DNA from: Castanea sativa
Taxonomy: Eukaryota > Streptophyta > Magnoliopsida > Fagales > Fagaceae
Direction of reading: 5' to 3'
DNA length: 64,000 bases
Assembly: GCF_040712315.1 (NCBI RefSeq)
Contig: NC_134013.1
Location: 77,134,001-77,198,000, forward strand
Of this stretch, positions 40,580 to 54,255 are shown one piece after another. The first letter of the stretch is position 1, and each line of letters begins with the position of its first letter. Position numbers and translations under genes: made by a program. Below the pieces are notes generated by a model. It did not search any database. It was not told the origin of the DNA and worked only from the letters and a program-made list of their open reading frames with translations.

Positions 40580-41740
40580 CGGTATTGGTTATGACAGACC
40601 TCATTTTGTACTGCAGATCTTTTAAAGGGTTGTATCTATGATGTTTGCACTCGTGCAAAGTTGGTGAGCTCTTGACCGAGCTTCATGAGGGGGTTTGTGG
40701 TAGGCATGTTAAGGGATGCTCATTGGCCCAGCGTGCGATCTCTCAGGGATTTTGGTGGCCACAAATGCAGAAGGACGCAGCCGAGTATGTCCGAAAGTGC
40801 AAGCAATGCCAAACGCACGCCCCTTTGATACATTAGTCGGCAGGGAGTTTAAAGCTTATCAGTAGTCCATGGCCTTTCACTCAGTGGGGGCTAGACATTA
40901 TTGGTCCATTCCCTCGGGCTACAGGAAACTGCAAATTTGTCTTGGTTGCCATGGATTACTTCACCAAGTGGGCAGAGGTTGAAGCATTAACAACATCCGG
41001 GATGTGGATGTTAAGAAGTTTATGTGGAGAAACATAGTAACGAGATTTAGAGGTTCCCGAATCCCTAGTATCTGATAACGGGTTGCAGTTTGATAGTAAA
41101 GCCTTCCGCAAGTTCTGCAGCGATCTTGGTGTTAAGAACAGGTATTCCACCTCAGCGTATCCACAGAGCAATGGTCAAGTCGAGGCTGTTAACAAAGCAA
41201 TTGTGACCGGGTTGAAGAAAAGGTTAGAGGGCACTAAAGGGATGTGGGTCGATGAATTGCCGAACATATTATGGGCCTACAAGACAACCCCTAGGAGATT
41301 CATAGGAGAAACTCATTTTTCGCTGACGTGCGGAGGGGAAGCAGTAATACCGGCTAAAATAAGCTTATGCAGTGCCCGAATTTCAAGGTTTGTCCCTCCC
41401 GAGAATGAAGAGCTGATAATGAAGCAACTAGATTCGTTGGAAGAATGCCGAGAATCAATGACCATAAGGTTAGTCGAGTATCAACAAAAGCTGGCTCGTC
41501 GATACAACCAAAACATCAGAAGTAGGAGTTCAGGGTTGGAGATTTGGTATTGCGAAAAACAGTAGGGACTACACAAGATCTCAGCGTTGAAAAGTTGGCT
41601 CCAAATTGGGAGGGTCCTTACAAAGTGACTGCAATTGCTGGAGTTGGAGCATATTACTCGAAAGATATGGATGAAAGGCCACTCCCCTAGCTACGGAACA
41701 TTCAAAATTTGAGAAGATTTTATCATTAACCAAGGAATGG
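40580..41740 (+). pseudogene. Tat element integrase (broken)
   Basis: Zinc domain: H in LHEGVCGRH and CKQCQ at the end of the motif (40680-40815). The DDE core is seen as GLDIIGP, SDNGLQF and QVEAVNK (Glu near 41184), with YFTKWAEVEAL and WAYKTTPRR between and after. The C-terminal segment beyond 41565 changes frame (RVGDLVLRK-like and PNWEGPYKV-like sequence). A TAG stop at 40834 separates the zinc domain from the core, and a frameshift near 40990-41060 separates the two Asp residues. Confidence 0.85.
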
Positions 41741-41815
41741 GTTACAGGCCGTGTATTATGATTTTATATATATATAAATGATGTTTATGCACATAATGTA
41801 TAGAAGTTAACTCTA

Positions 41816-42235
41816 TTTCATCTAAGGACAAAGACATGTGCTCAGTTCGATCCTAATCATCGAACAGGTGGAAACCTTACGTATATTTTATCTAAGGATA
41901 GAAACCTGTGCTTGGTTCGATCCTAATCACCGAACAGGTGGAAACCTTACGTATATTTTATCTAAGGACAAAAACCTGTGCTCGGATCGATCCTAATCAC
42001 CGAACAGGTGGAAAGCTTACGTATATTTTATCTAAGAACAGAAACCTATGCTCGGTTCAATCCTAATCACAGAACAGATGGAAACCTTACGTATATTTTA
42101 TCTAATAACAGAAACCTGTGCTCGATTCTATCCTAATCACCGAACAGGTGGAAACCTTACATCTATTTTATCTTAGAAGCCTGCACTCAATTTGAGCCCG
42201 ATCATTGAACATGTGGGAACCCGGTGCATATCTTC
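41816..42235 (+). repeat. 70-bp tandem repeat, six units
   Basis: Units start at 41816, 41886, 41956, 42026, 42096 and 42166 with exact 70-base spacing; the last is diverged. Each unit holds ATCCTAATCACCGAACAGGTGG and TTTATCTAAG. The array lies in the region between integrase and 3' LTR, where Tat elements often carry fast-evolving tandem arrays. Confidence 0.93.
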
Positions 42236-42649
42236 ACTAACGGGAACCCGTACTTGGTGGTGATCAGATCCCCATTTTTCTAACAGAGTGGCTTACCCAA
42301 AGTTGTGAATTCCTAATCCCGACTATACTCGGGATAACTATGCTCGATTAAGACAAATCGCCGTCCAAGAATGAATCTTAGTTCAATTTTATGATCGCTA
42401 TAAATGAAAGAATAAAGTATGTCAAAGATAATCTAATAACAATGCGAAAATCATTTATAAATGTAACCAAAGTAGATGTCCCGTCACCATATCACAGTGA
42501 CTAAACGAACTAAAATGAAAACAAATTTAAATGAAGTAATTGTTCCGTCACCACATCCCGATGACAAATGGGCAAACCAGGTAAAACGAAATTGAGGACT
42601 AAATAAAGAAAGAGGTAAAGTAAAAGATTAAAGTAGGTCAAAAGCTTTC

Positions 42650-45112
42650 ATGCTTGAGTGGCAGGGTCAGTCTCCATGGCAGATTAACGAAGTGCATCCT
42701 TGGCAGGCTGAGCGGCAAGTTGCAGAGTTTGTGTGTCCCCGATAGGTTGAGCTCTAGAGTTTAAGGGCAGCAGTGAGGTTGTGTGTTACGCAACATCGAA
42801 GGTGCTGGTGACTTCTAGATCAATTGACTCCACATGGGAGTCAATTTCCTGTACTAGCTCCTTCATGCTAGGGGTGTCCTCCTCATCATTGGCACTAAAG
42901 GGATTTTAGGCAGAAGGTGGAGGCTCAGGGAAGGGTATTTTCTTGAGGTTCCTCAGCGGAGAATCATCCGGCACTCCCATAGCTTAAAGGGCAGCCATCC
43001 AACCTTCCTCAAACCCGAGCCTCCGTGCTTGATGGACAATTGGTTTCGCAAAATTCTAAGCGTCTGCAAAACCAACGTTATACCATTTGCCTTCGCAAGC
43101 TTGAAGGGTCGCCTTTAAATATGCTATTTTGTCAACTTGTGCCAAGTTAAGGCTCTCTGCTTCTACCAACTTAAGTTCCGTCCCACTCAGTTTCACTTCC
43201 AACTCTGTCAACCTTCGCTCTGCTAGTGCCCGAGCCTTCTCAGACTCCTGAGCCTTCTTCTTGGCAGCTTCAACCGCCGTGCTTTGGTCTTTTGTAGTGG
43301 CCACAACAATGTCTTTCAAGGCTTTTTCCCAGTCAGCATCTTCGGCAACTTCCTTCAACCATTCATCTATAACGTACACCAGTTGCGCAACTTGATAACA
43401 CAATAACAATAAATGTGAAGAGGAAAAGTGTAAATATATTGGTGCAGGGCAGAGAAAGTAAAGAACATTACCGCTATAGTATTCCACTGCAAACGGGTAG
43501 CTAAGGATCCATCAGTGCCGCCCGAGAAGAAGTGCACATCCTCGGGTAGTAGAAGACATTGTGTCAAACTCTAAGCGACCCACCCTCCCTCACCTTGGGC
43601 CTAGGTCCTGACATTGGCTGTCACAGGAAGAGGCTCATTCTCGAGCCTAAAGACTGTCTCCCAACCTACTTTTGGCCTAGAGGAGGATGCCACGTTAGAC
43701 CCTACTTGTGTGGTGGGCCGGGCGGTACTAGCAGGCTCCCGGATAAGTATTCCCCATGATGCTCGAGTAGGTGGAGTTTTCGGAGGAGCATCCCCCGGTC
43801 TCTTGGATGGTTGGTCAGTTATACGCTGCCTTTTTCGAGAGCGGGCATGAGGAGGAGGAGGAGGGGGAGTCTGACTCTTGCCTTGAGGTGGATGCTGCTG
43901 AGCCGATGGACTAGCACCAAGCACAAAACGATCCAAGGTCATTGTTCTTTTAACCACCATTTCGCCTTCACCTTGGCCGGCTTTTGCTTCCGAGGAATTT
44001 ACTGACTTGGCTACTGCTTGCTCGGCTGTTTGAACTAGGGCTTGGTGCTCCTCAACGAGTCTGTGGACGGAACGACTTTGAGAGACAAGATCTGTTGAGG
44101 CATCCCTTAAAGGTATTAAGGACTCCAAACTAGATATTCAGGGACCGAAGTCCCGAGCCTCACCAACAGTTAACTTGGGGGGAAGAAGATTAGGATGTCG
44201 CACATTGATGTACAACAACAAAGGACTGTCCACTAATAAGGCTTGTCCGAAGGGCTGCCAAGTGGAGTAAACTGGATTGCAACTGAGTATAAGATGGGAT
44301 ACCAAAGCTACCCGTCAGAATTCACAAATATCTTTGACCGAAGCACTAAATTTAAGTCTCTTACGTGCACTACTCTAATGTCCGGTTTAAACCTTTTGCT
44401 GTTTGCACCAAAGTAATATGAAAACTGGTTAGCGCTTGTTTGAACAAATAAGCACGGGTAAAACATGATTGAAAGTAGTTAAAAGTTCTCGGGACCGACC
44501 AACATCACACGGTGAAAGTGGGCAGGTGAGCTCGTCGACAAGCCAATTACCGCTCACCTGAACATATTCTCCCACCGAATTTCTGTTAGAATCGGGAAGG
44601 CATGATATAATTTGTACCCGTACATCCCTAACCTTTAAGTAATAGTCAGATCTAATGTTGTCACATAAACTGTACATAAAGTTTATGTCATGGTGGTTTA
44701 GTTGTAACCTGTATATTCGATTTAATCTACTGACACAACTTACGACTCTGTAAAGATTAGGGGGAAGTTGGTCAGGGTACAAACCATAAAACCTAAGGGT
44801 AATAAGTATGAGAGGGTCTACGGGAAATCTAACCCCTCCCTCCAAAATAGCCATCAAAGGAAAGAACACTGTGTTAGAACCAGAGCGTCACTGGAAAGCG
44901 ATGTCACCTTCGTGACAATAAGCCACCTCTAAATCTCTAAGAATATCATAGACAACTCTAAAATTAGCCAAGGATGCTTCAGTAGAAAGAAGATACGAGT
45001 AGCCCATTCTTAACTCTAGAATGAGGGAAAAAATTGAAAAAGAGAAGGACAAAATGAAGAAACTTACTATGGGCTCTAGGGGTTGGTGATCTTGGTTGGA
45101 GAACCTATGCAC
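42650..45112 (-). pseudogene. Antisense coding module of the Tat element (Transposase_28-like)
   Basis: Four long minus-strand frames follow in a consistent order. Frames 45112-44888 and 44869-44429 read HEGDIAF, then FFPLMAILEGGVRFPVDP and LYRVVSCVSRLNRIY, matching the plant family called putative gypsy-type transposon (PF04195, from memory). Frame 44128-43601 is Ser/Pro/Arg-rich with a basic ARSRKRQR stretch. Frame 43487-43056 is a coiled coil rich in Ala/Glu/Lys. The tail to about 42650 reads MKELVQEIDSHVES. A TGA separates the first two frames. An 81-base intron with GTAATG...TATCAAG ends may sit at 43391-43471. Known: extra antisense frames occur in Tat elements, function unknown. Confidence 0.7.
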
Positions 45113-45464
45113 GTGAGGAGTATGCTCGGCAGAGAGAAAGTTGAAGAGGACAAAGAAATAAAAATGGTATGAAGAGTTAGAAGGAACTATTTATAGGGCT
45201 AAGGAATTTAATGAAAAAGAAAGTGGGAAATTCTTTTTAAATTCCTTTTCATAACTCTCACACGTGTGGCCTTAGTTCACGAACCATTAGGTCATGATTA
45301 CAGTTAGATTTGACAGCCTGGCAGAACGCTCCTTTCGAGAGGGCATTAATAACCGTCTTGTTCATTTAATGGCTGACGTTTGAGCTTCCCGACAAATCTT
45401 TAGCGCCTACTGGATTGTCCTTTATTCGTTCCCAGTAGCCGAACCCAAATCAAGGGAGGGCTAT

Positions 45465-46075
45465 TGTACAGAATATGATCCCTGACCCATTAGGCCTTGG
45501 CCCGAACACTAACTAGGGCCACAATGGGGCCCAAATTGCATAGTGAGAACATTTCATTTCAAATACCTAATAGACAAGTCTATGCTGGTCAATTATGACC
45601 TGATTGAGAATGTGCCTCGGACCTGCCCATGCCCTCGGTAGCTCGGTATTGCCTTGGGGAATGTTGCTGTCGAGCAGTCTTTTGGGGGCAGGACTCAGTT
45701 CCAATGCCATTATTGCTGTTTCCAATGGAGCATATTCCTTATCAGGAATAATCAAATTGGACCCCACCCACATGAGTGAGACCAGAAGCTAATCATGAGC
45801 ATCCCACCAACCTCAAGCTATAAATAGAGAGGTCAAGTGAGAGAGGGGGGGTTGGCTAGTAAGAGTAACAAGAGAGAATGAGAAAAAGGAAGAAGTTACT
45901 ACCAAAAGAGGGGAACTAAAAGGGAGAGATAACAAAAGTGGGTGAAAGTTGAGAGGGATAATCAGGCCATTTGGCAAGGAACTACCCTTGGTAGGAAACT
46001 CTAAACCCACCGTACAAGTAAGTTGTGAGCCTAATTCTAAGCTTGACCCATTAAGTAGAAAATTGGGTACGCACA
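45465..46075 (+). repeat. 3' LTR of the Tat element
   Basis: 611 bp, TGTACAGAATATG to GGTACGCACA. It carries a good TATA box, CTATAAATAG at 45820, 35-40 bases before a purine-rich leader. Confidence 0.92.
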
Positions 46076-46080
46076 TTTAC

Positions 46081-47050
46081 TATTTAGCGACTACCTTTTT
46101 TTTTTTTTTTTTTCTTTTACGATAAAAGACTCAAATTTTTGTTGTTTTAGTTTTTCTTTTTCTTTTTTTGTTAAGGAAAGGCTCTAGATTTGCATCCACA
46201 TTTTTTTATTTTTAGTGGTGTTTTTGTTGTTCTTTTATTTATTATAGCTATCGAGTCATAGGTTTTATCCAAAAAAAAACTACCCTTATTTTGAAAAAAA
46301 AAAAAACATAACACTATCCCACATTCTATTAAAAAATAAAATAAAAAACCCTACCTAGCCACCTTTTTTTTTTTTCAAATTCAAAGTTTAAAAACAATAG
46401 AAATTTGTGGATAACTACACGTTTAAAAGTTTATCAAAAAATAAAAATACACGTTTAAAATTTTTGAATTAAACTATTTTTTTTATAAAAAAAATCTCAC
46501 GTTCTATCCAAAAAACACTACCCGATTACCCTTTTTTTAAAAATTCAAAGTTTAAAAACAGTAAATGTTTGTGGATAACTACACATTAAAAAATTTCGAA
46601 TAAAACTACCAGTCTCCCACATTTCCGTAATTTATTATTTATACATGTGGGTTGAAATAACACTCCCCACGTTAAAACTTTTTATTTAATCCTAAAATAA
46701 TGTGTTTTAATCCTAAAATTTAACCATGTACTATACATCCATAACAAAAAGTTAAAACAACTTATATTTAAAATTTAGCAACTACCTTCTTTTTTTCTTT
46801 TACGTAAAAGGTTCAATTTTAATCCTAAAATGTAGTATTTTAAGCTTAAAAGTTAGTCACTTACTACACATCCATAACAAAAGTTAAAAAGAGTTTAAAT
46901 TTCAAATATATTTCTTTTATAGTAAAAGGATCAATTTTAATCCTAAAATAGAGTGTTTTAATCCTAAAAATTAGCCACTTACTACACATCCATAACAAAA
47001 TTTAAAAAGAATTTAAATTTCAAATATAGCGACTACCTTTAAAACTGAGA
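46081..47050. repeat. AT-rich tandem repeat, right of the Tat element
   Basis: Three more copies of the unit seen at 36540-37057, at about 46720, 46850 and 46975, with spacing near 120-130 bases. The first part (46081-46680) is poly-T and poly-A rich with short repeats of CTACACGTTTAAAA. The Tat element interrupts one unit. Confidence 0.7.
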
Positions 47051-47818
47051 AAATGTACATTACATTTCTTATGGAGTAGTAAATTAATAATTATAAAAAA
47101 AATGTAAATTGAATTTCACTTAGAATTATACAAATGATAAATATATTTTATGTTACAAAAAAAAAAATTTTACAACAATTTCTTAGATAACAACAACTTT
47201 ATGTGAGATTTGAATCATACAAATAATTCTTGTAAAGTCTCTAACCTAAACTTATCTAATATTCCATTACAATGCCTCTTGATCAATACAATCCAATAAA
47301 TTTGTACATACATCAACCTAAGAGAGATAGAAGAATTAGAAAAAAAAAACTTTAATAATTTAAAAAAGAAAAAGAAAAAAGAGAGTTTGTATTTGTTTTA
47401 AATTGGGAAATCAATTAAGTAGCCTAATCCCCTCAAAAAATTCCTAAAAAAAGAAAACCCAAACCAAGTAGCAGGGCGTGTTATATCATGTTATTTTACA
47501 AAGAGAGTAAATTCCTATATAAAAAAAGATCCATGCCAATATTTATGGATTGGATCAATTATGATGAATGGATAGCACTATAGCAGGAAAATTTTGCTCT
47601 TATGGATCACAATGTGACACGCTATTGCTTAAGTAGGATTATAATTTATGTGCGAGCCAAGGCGAGGCTTTTCTATTAAAAAACAAAACCTAGTAGATTA
47701 TGCCGCAATTGAAGACTTGAGGTACTGTAAGTGATGAAGTTGATATATGCAGTTAGTTGAATACACTGGATGTGAGTTTTAGTTCGTCACTTTATTTTAC
47801 AAAAAGAAGCGTAAACTC

Positions 47819-47851
<33 letters not shown>

Positions 47852-48111
47852 CAAACCACGCAATCCCCTAAAAAAAAGCGTAAAAAAAAAAAAAAAAAAA
47901 AACCAGAAAAGAGTTTGAATTTAATTCTAGGCCAAAAAAAGAAAAAGAAAAAGAAACATCTCTTACCAATATTCTTTTCAAGGAGTCAGATCAAGCACAA
48001 ACCTTCTTTTTGAAATTTCAAAGTCAGCCACGAGTAATAAGCCACCATCAAACACCCTCAAATTCCTAGTCACATTCACCCACATGTAAGTATTCCTCAA
48101 ATTATGAATAC
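47051..48111. other. AT-rich spacer
   Basis: No gene recognised. A (TA)n run followed by T lies at 47820-47848 and poly-A near 47887-47901. Confidence 0.45.
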
Positions 48112-48913
48112 TTGACAACCATGGCAAGTAAGAACTCAAAAAAATGTCAATGATAATAGAAGAAAAGAAAAGCAAAAAAAGAAGATCTTGCAAAAGATAA
48201 AACCTAAAAAGTTGTTGGAGCCTTTGACAATGTCGATATAAATTGTTTAAAAACCAAATCCGAAAGTAGAAGAAAAAAAAAATGATGTAAAGCTAAAATG
48301 AATGTCTTCAATCTGAAGAAGAATGAGAGATAAAAAGTGAGATAGAAATTGGCAAAGCGTACGTGAGTTTGTAGGTTTTAAAGCGTAGGAATTTTAATTT
48401 ACATATTTATCCCCGTTAGTTGAAAACTTGTAAGTGAGTACGATAAGTGTATTTTAGGCATCAAAATTGAGGAATCCAAACAGGAGAAACCCCTTAAATA
48501 GTAGTATAGAATACTTAGCAACCATGACAAGTAAGAACTCAAAGAAAGTCAATGATAATAAAAGAAAATAAAATAAAATAAAGAGGAACTTGCAAAAGAT
48601 AGAACCTGAAAAGTTGTTGGAGCCTTTGATAATGTCGATTTAAATTGTTTAAAAACCAAATCTGAAAAGTAGAAAAAAAAAAAAAAAAGGATGTAGAGCT
48701 AAAATGAATGTCTTCAATCTGAAGAAGAATGAGAGATAAAAAGTGAGATAGAAACTGACAAAGCGTACGTGAGTTCGTAGGTTTTAAAGCGTAGGAGTTT
48801 TAATTTACATATTTATCTCTGTTAGTTAAAAACTTGTAAGTGAGTACGATGAGGGTATTTTAGGCATCAAAATTTAGGAATCCAAATAAGAGAAATCCCT
48901 TAAATAGTAGTAT
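48112..48913. repeat. Tandem duplication of about 400 bp
   Basis: Unit 1 is about 48112-48510 and unit 2 about 48511-48913. Both contain GACAAGTAAGAACTCAAA-like starts, the block AGAAGAATGAGAGATAAAAAG, and the end TTAAATAGTAGTATAGA. Each is GC-poor and non-coding. Confidence 0.85.
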
Positions 48914-50096
48914 AGATAAAAGAAAGAAGAAAATTAATTCGACTCACGAGGCACATGTGTTTAGTCTCAAGAGGCACTCTATCTCAACCCTAATTCAGCC
49001 ACGTGTGATCAACAATTACATGTAACATTTCCATCATTTAAAAAAATAAAATGATTTGTGTTAGATTCTATACTTGTATAGTTTTATTCGCAAACACATG
49101 AACACAAACTTGTTTAGATATAGCTCATAGAGTCTATATAATAAATTAGACAATACTCAAGAAGCTAGTATTCAATGTCTTGGAAGAGTAACCCTATGGA
49201 GCTTTTTTGTGAGAGAGAAGAGTATCTCTTTTGCATCCTATGTGGCTTCCCTAAAAACAAGAAACCTCTTGAAATTTGAAGTGTAGCACGTAACTTTGTT
49301 TTATGGGGGAAAATTGCATTGATCTTCATTGAGGTTTTATATTATTTACACTCACTACTTTATTTTAGAAAATGACCTTTTATTACCCCTAAAATGCAAG
49401 CTACTATTTATACTAACTACTATTGAATGTTATAAACAAATATTATAAACATACTAACACAATAATTGCAATATGAGAACTGCTGGATCCATAATATTTT
49501 TTCAACAAACCATAAATGATATCTTGTTATATGTGATAAAAAAAAAAAGTGTTACTTTAGCAAAATTTTACAATATTTTTTCAATAAATCATAAGTAATA
49601 AATTATTATTAATTTTAAATTAAATCCATAACCACCGATAACAATCGTAATATATTTTCTCATAACCGTCAATAACAACAGTCCCTTTAGAAAAGAAAAT
49701 GTAGTTGGGAAATGTCTTGCCTATAGCATTTCGGTTGCAACTTGCAACATAGTTTTATGCTAAAATACAGATCTAAAATACTGACTGTACCACCGAAGCA
49801 TTTCTGTTCTCTTTTAGCTGACTCCCAACTCTGCACTTCACCCACTTCACTGATCCAAATTTAATTTCCCCCTTTTTTTTTTTGGGGAAAAAAAAATCCC
49901 ACATTTTCCCGGAAAATTTATCCTATTCCTTTCACATTTCATTGTCACTCAAATCCCCACTTTCAGCTGAACTCACACCTCCCCAAAAAAAGAGGAGAAA
50001 CTTTCCCTTTCTACAGAGATCCATACCTTCAATTTCCCGGAAAGCTTAAAAATTATCCCGGAAAAAAAAAAAAAAAAACTTAAAAAAACCATTTTG
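48914..50096. promoter_or_regulatory. Upstream region of the methyltransferase gene
   Basis: The left part is repeat-like AT-rich sequence. The last 300 bases before the start codon are pyrimidine-rich (CCCTTTCTAC, CCCGG repeats) and look like promoter and 5' leader. No TATA box could be assigned with confidence. Confidence 0.4.
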
Positions 50097-53000
50097 ATGG
50101 CAAATGCATGGAAAAGAGACAAACCCACACAGTTTTACCAATCGAAAACCATATGCTTACTAATCACAAGCACCCTCCTTTTTCTCACTTTCTTCGTCTA
50201 TTTCACAAACCAACCCTCAAACCCTAACCCTAATCCTAACCTTTCCTTCAAAACCCAATTCCCATTCTACCCAATCCCACCATTCGATTGCCTGAAATGC
50301 CCTCAATCCCACCCAGTGATCGCCAACCTCGTCGAGGGCCTCAAATACCCTTTTCTCTACTCTCTCTCCGACCTCGGAGCCCTACCCGATAAGCCTCACA
50401 AGAACATTGTCAGAATGCTCAAAGGGAAACTCTTTCGCAAACCCGATATCTCAGTCACCATCCAGGAGGTTCTCGCCAAATTCAAAACAAGCGGAGAGAG
50501 AGGCAATGGGCTTGTTGTCGATGTCGGTGCCAATGTCGGCATGGCGAGCTTCGCTGCCGCCGCAATGGGGTTTAGGGTTTTGGCTTTCGAGCCGGTTTTT
50601 GAGAACTTGCAGAGGGTTTGTGATGGGATTTATTTCAATCGGGTTGGGGATTTGGTCACTGTTTTCAATGCCGCCGCCTCGGACCAGAATGGGAACATTA
50701 CATTCCATAAGGTATGTTGTTATTATTGTACAAGTACTGTGTTTTTGGGCATGAATTTTGAATTGTTTCTTTGGTTTTTGTTATTGGGGCTATGGTGAAT
50801 TCTATTGTTGATGAGTCCTAATGTGGACAATTGGGATTATATGGATTAATACTATTATTTGTAGGTTAATTATGTGATTTAATTACATGGTTGTGAAGTT
50901 TAATTATGTGCCATTTATTTTGTATTGTTGAGTTAAAAGTAAAGAGTTGTAATTGTGGTGAATTTTTTGCTTTAGTGGTTAATTGGGATTTAATTATATT
51001 TCCATGATTTAGATGGTAGGTTAAATTGTTGGTCATTGCATATCTGTTTGGATTCTTTACTACTCCTAGAACTCATTGGATTGAAGTAATGGTGGAGTCA
51101 GACAGCGTTCCTTAAGTCTAGTGGAGGGATTTATTAGGCTTACACAATTGAGGTTGTGTGGCAGTGTGAGAACATTGAAGGTGGCTTTTAAGGTCATTGA
51201 ACACCTGTTAATGAGGTTCACAATCATGCGTTGGCCTTGGGCTAAGGTCTAGGATACTCTAAGGACTGGATTCTATGTTGAACTAAGAGGTGCCTGCGAT
51301 TGGTTTCAGTTATGTAAATATGGATGAAGGCTACAATGGCCGAAGGACTTGTTACTTTGCTATTTTGTTTGAAGTAGAATTGAAAGAATCAATTTGGGTT
51401 TTAGGGGAAATGAACAGGATTGGATGGAATTTGACTTAATTTAAGGTAGTCAGCCTCCAAGAAGTAAAAGAAAGGGAGAATTGAGCTAGAGAGAATGTTG
51501 TGACTAATTGCTTAATGATGAATGCTAAGGATTACAAATACATGTTTCCCAGGCTTATTGGCCAAAATAACTCACTCACTCTAACAGCTTGTAACTAGTA
51601 CTCATCATTACTCTAATATGATTCTTGCAATCTTGCTACTAACTCACGAATAGATTCTTGGCTCTTCCTCTTCATGACACTCTTAAAAGAGTTGCACCTT
51701 TTTTTTGTTGCTAAATTTCAAGAATTACACTTGCAATGCTCTATGGGAACCATTACATTGCCCTCCCCTTCAAATTACCCTTCAAGATGGCTTTTGGCTA
51801 GGGGAAAACTTCTCCTTACTGGTCAACTAATGGCTGTGTGGGCAGCGGAATAATATGTTTTCCTTTCCCAACTTAGGCTTTAGATAAGAGACATTGAACA
51901 CATGGTGGGTATGAGTGCTAGGAGGCAATCCAGCTAGGAAGCAACATGATCAATTTGTTCGATGACTTGGAATAATCCAAAGAAACGTGAGAACAATTTA
52001 ATATTTTTCCTAGCAATCAAGGACCTTTGCCTATAGGGAAGCAACCTGTGGAAGAACCAGTTCCGAACTGCCAATTCTCTTTTAGTTCTATGCTTGTCAG
52101 CTTTGGTCCTCATCTTTCCCAGTGTAGTCAAAGGCAAGCCGGGCGAGGCGAGGCGCCACTAAGGTGCCTTAAAGGCTCTAAGGCGAGGCGCCTTTAGGGA
52201 GGTGCTTGCCTTTAGAGCCTAGGCGAGCAAAGGCGACCGCCTTAAGCCATGAAAAAGGCACTAAGGCGAGAGCCTCAAGGTTTTTTTTTTTTTAATTTTT
52301 AATTTTTTAATAAATTTTTTTTTTAATAGAAGTTTGTTGTGAAACCTAATTTAGATTATTAATTTCATAAGGCATGTTATAAAACCTATTTTTAGTTAAA
52401 TTAATTTACAAATTTGTTTTGTAAAACTTATTGTTATATAGAAGCTTGTACTAAAACGTATTGTTAGAATTAACTAAAAGAGCCTAAACCATGCTAATCC
52501 TATTTTGAAATAATTTTAAAGACCTAATTTCTTAATGCTTCACATTGAAAAACACTTCATTATAATATTATAATACACTAGGTACATATGATTTAAGTTC
52601 TATATGTATAATAAATATATTAAGAATTTGGCGCCTCGCTTTACTCGGGCTAGCGCCTTTTTGTCGCCTCACACCTCGGACAAGGCCTTGGCGCCTTAAG
52701 GTCACCTTTCGCCTTTGACTACCTTGATCTTTCCTCAAGTAGTCATCAAGTTGTGCCTGAGGAGAGTGACAATCTGTTCTCTGTTCTTCAAGTGCATGTT
52801 TACTGCCTCAAGCTTGGTGGTGCCTGGGATGTACTTTAATACTCTTGGTGGTTGAAAACTATAAAGGGTTTCAAATAGAGTCATCTTAGTAGAGGCATGC
52901 TTATGAGTGTTCTACCAATACTCTGCCATGGGCAACCAAGTGGATCATTGCTTAGGCTTCTCATCTCCATAGCATCTAAGAAAGTGTTCCACATTCTTGT

Positions 53001-54214
53001 TCACTACCTCAGTTTGGCCATCAGATAAAGGGTGATAAGCTGAGGACATATCCAAAGAGTTTCCTGTAGTTTGAAGTTTGAACAGCTCACTCTAAAAATT
53101 ACCAGTGAAGATTGTATCTCTGACCCTGACCATGGTGGATGGCAACTCATGTAACTTGAATACCTGCTGCATGTAAAGCATAACAACCTTGGCAGCCAAA
53201 AGGCTGGATACAACCTTTGGCAAGGTGGTAGCAATGTGGCCCTACCCTTTGATAAACTTTTTGTAGTACCCTATTGGGTCTAAGAAAACCCTCAAATACT
53301 TCAAGGAGGTGGGGAAGACCATTGCAACATGGTTTTAGTCTTTCTTGCATCTGATTTTATGATTTCTCTAGGGATACATGCCCAAGATACCCCACCTCTC
53401 TGCAGTGAAACAGGCACTAAAATCTTGTTGGCATAAAGTTGATGTTGCTAGAGAGCCTCCAAAATGCACCTTAGATGATCCAAGTGCTCCTCAAAGTTTT
53501 ACTGTAGACCAAGATATCATCAAAGAACAGCTACACAAACTTCTCAAATAGAGCTCAAAGACATCATTCATCAAGCATTGAAATGGGGAAGGGGCATTGA
53601 TGAGACCAAAGGGCATTACCAAGAACTTATAGTGGTTTGGAACATCTTATCTGATCTGATGCTTCCCAGATTTCAAGCTTGGAGAAAATGGCTGCCTTAG
53701 AGTATCTCCAGCAGATGCTCTATCTCTATTTTTAGTCCCAAAAATGCTACTGTTCACCTATTGTTCACCCTCCAACAGCTTCTCTAAACACAAAACTTTT
53801 CCAATTTTTTTTTGAAGTTGCTACAGTAATTATCTTAATTTAGAGAACATTGTAGCAACTCCAAATGAATTTCTACACAAAAAATTCATACATCTCAGTA
53901 AAAAAAAAAAAAATTCTCTCTCTCCTCTCATCTCTTTGTTTCAGTCTCTTTGCTTCACTCTAAAAAAACGTCTCACATAATCCAAACACAAAACACAAAA
54001 AAAAATCCAATTCTTACAATAAAGTTGAATTAGAACAAGCAAATATGAAGAAAAAAAAAAAAAGAAGAAGAAGAAGAACAAGCCGATCTGACCCAGCCTG
54101 GTGGTGGGGAGGAGGACAAGCGGCGGTGGGGCAGCAGACGTGGTAGTGCTGCATGGTGAATGCCGATCTCCACCGGCTTTATCCTTTCGGCGACCTCAAT
54201 CTCCACCAGCCTTG

Positions 54215-54255
<41 letters not shown>

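Larger units (their letters stand above)
37063..46075 (+). mobile_element. Ty3/Gypsy element of the Tat type, 9.0 kb, defective
   Basis: The LTRs at 37063-37680 and 45465-46075 are TG...CA bounded and flanked by TTTAC (37058-37062, 46076-46080). The primer site begins TGGCACCTTCTGTGGGGA at 37683, and the polypurine tract AAGGGAGGG (45452-45460) lies just before the 3' LTR. Order inside: gag, zinc knuckle, protease, RNase H, second RNase H, integrase, 70-bp tandem repeat, antisense coding module. The dual RNase H and the extra region between integrase and LTR mark the Tat lineage. Reverse transcriptase is missing and the frames have many stops, so the copy is not autonomous. Confidence 0.92.
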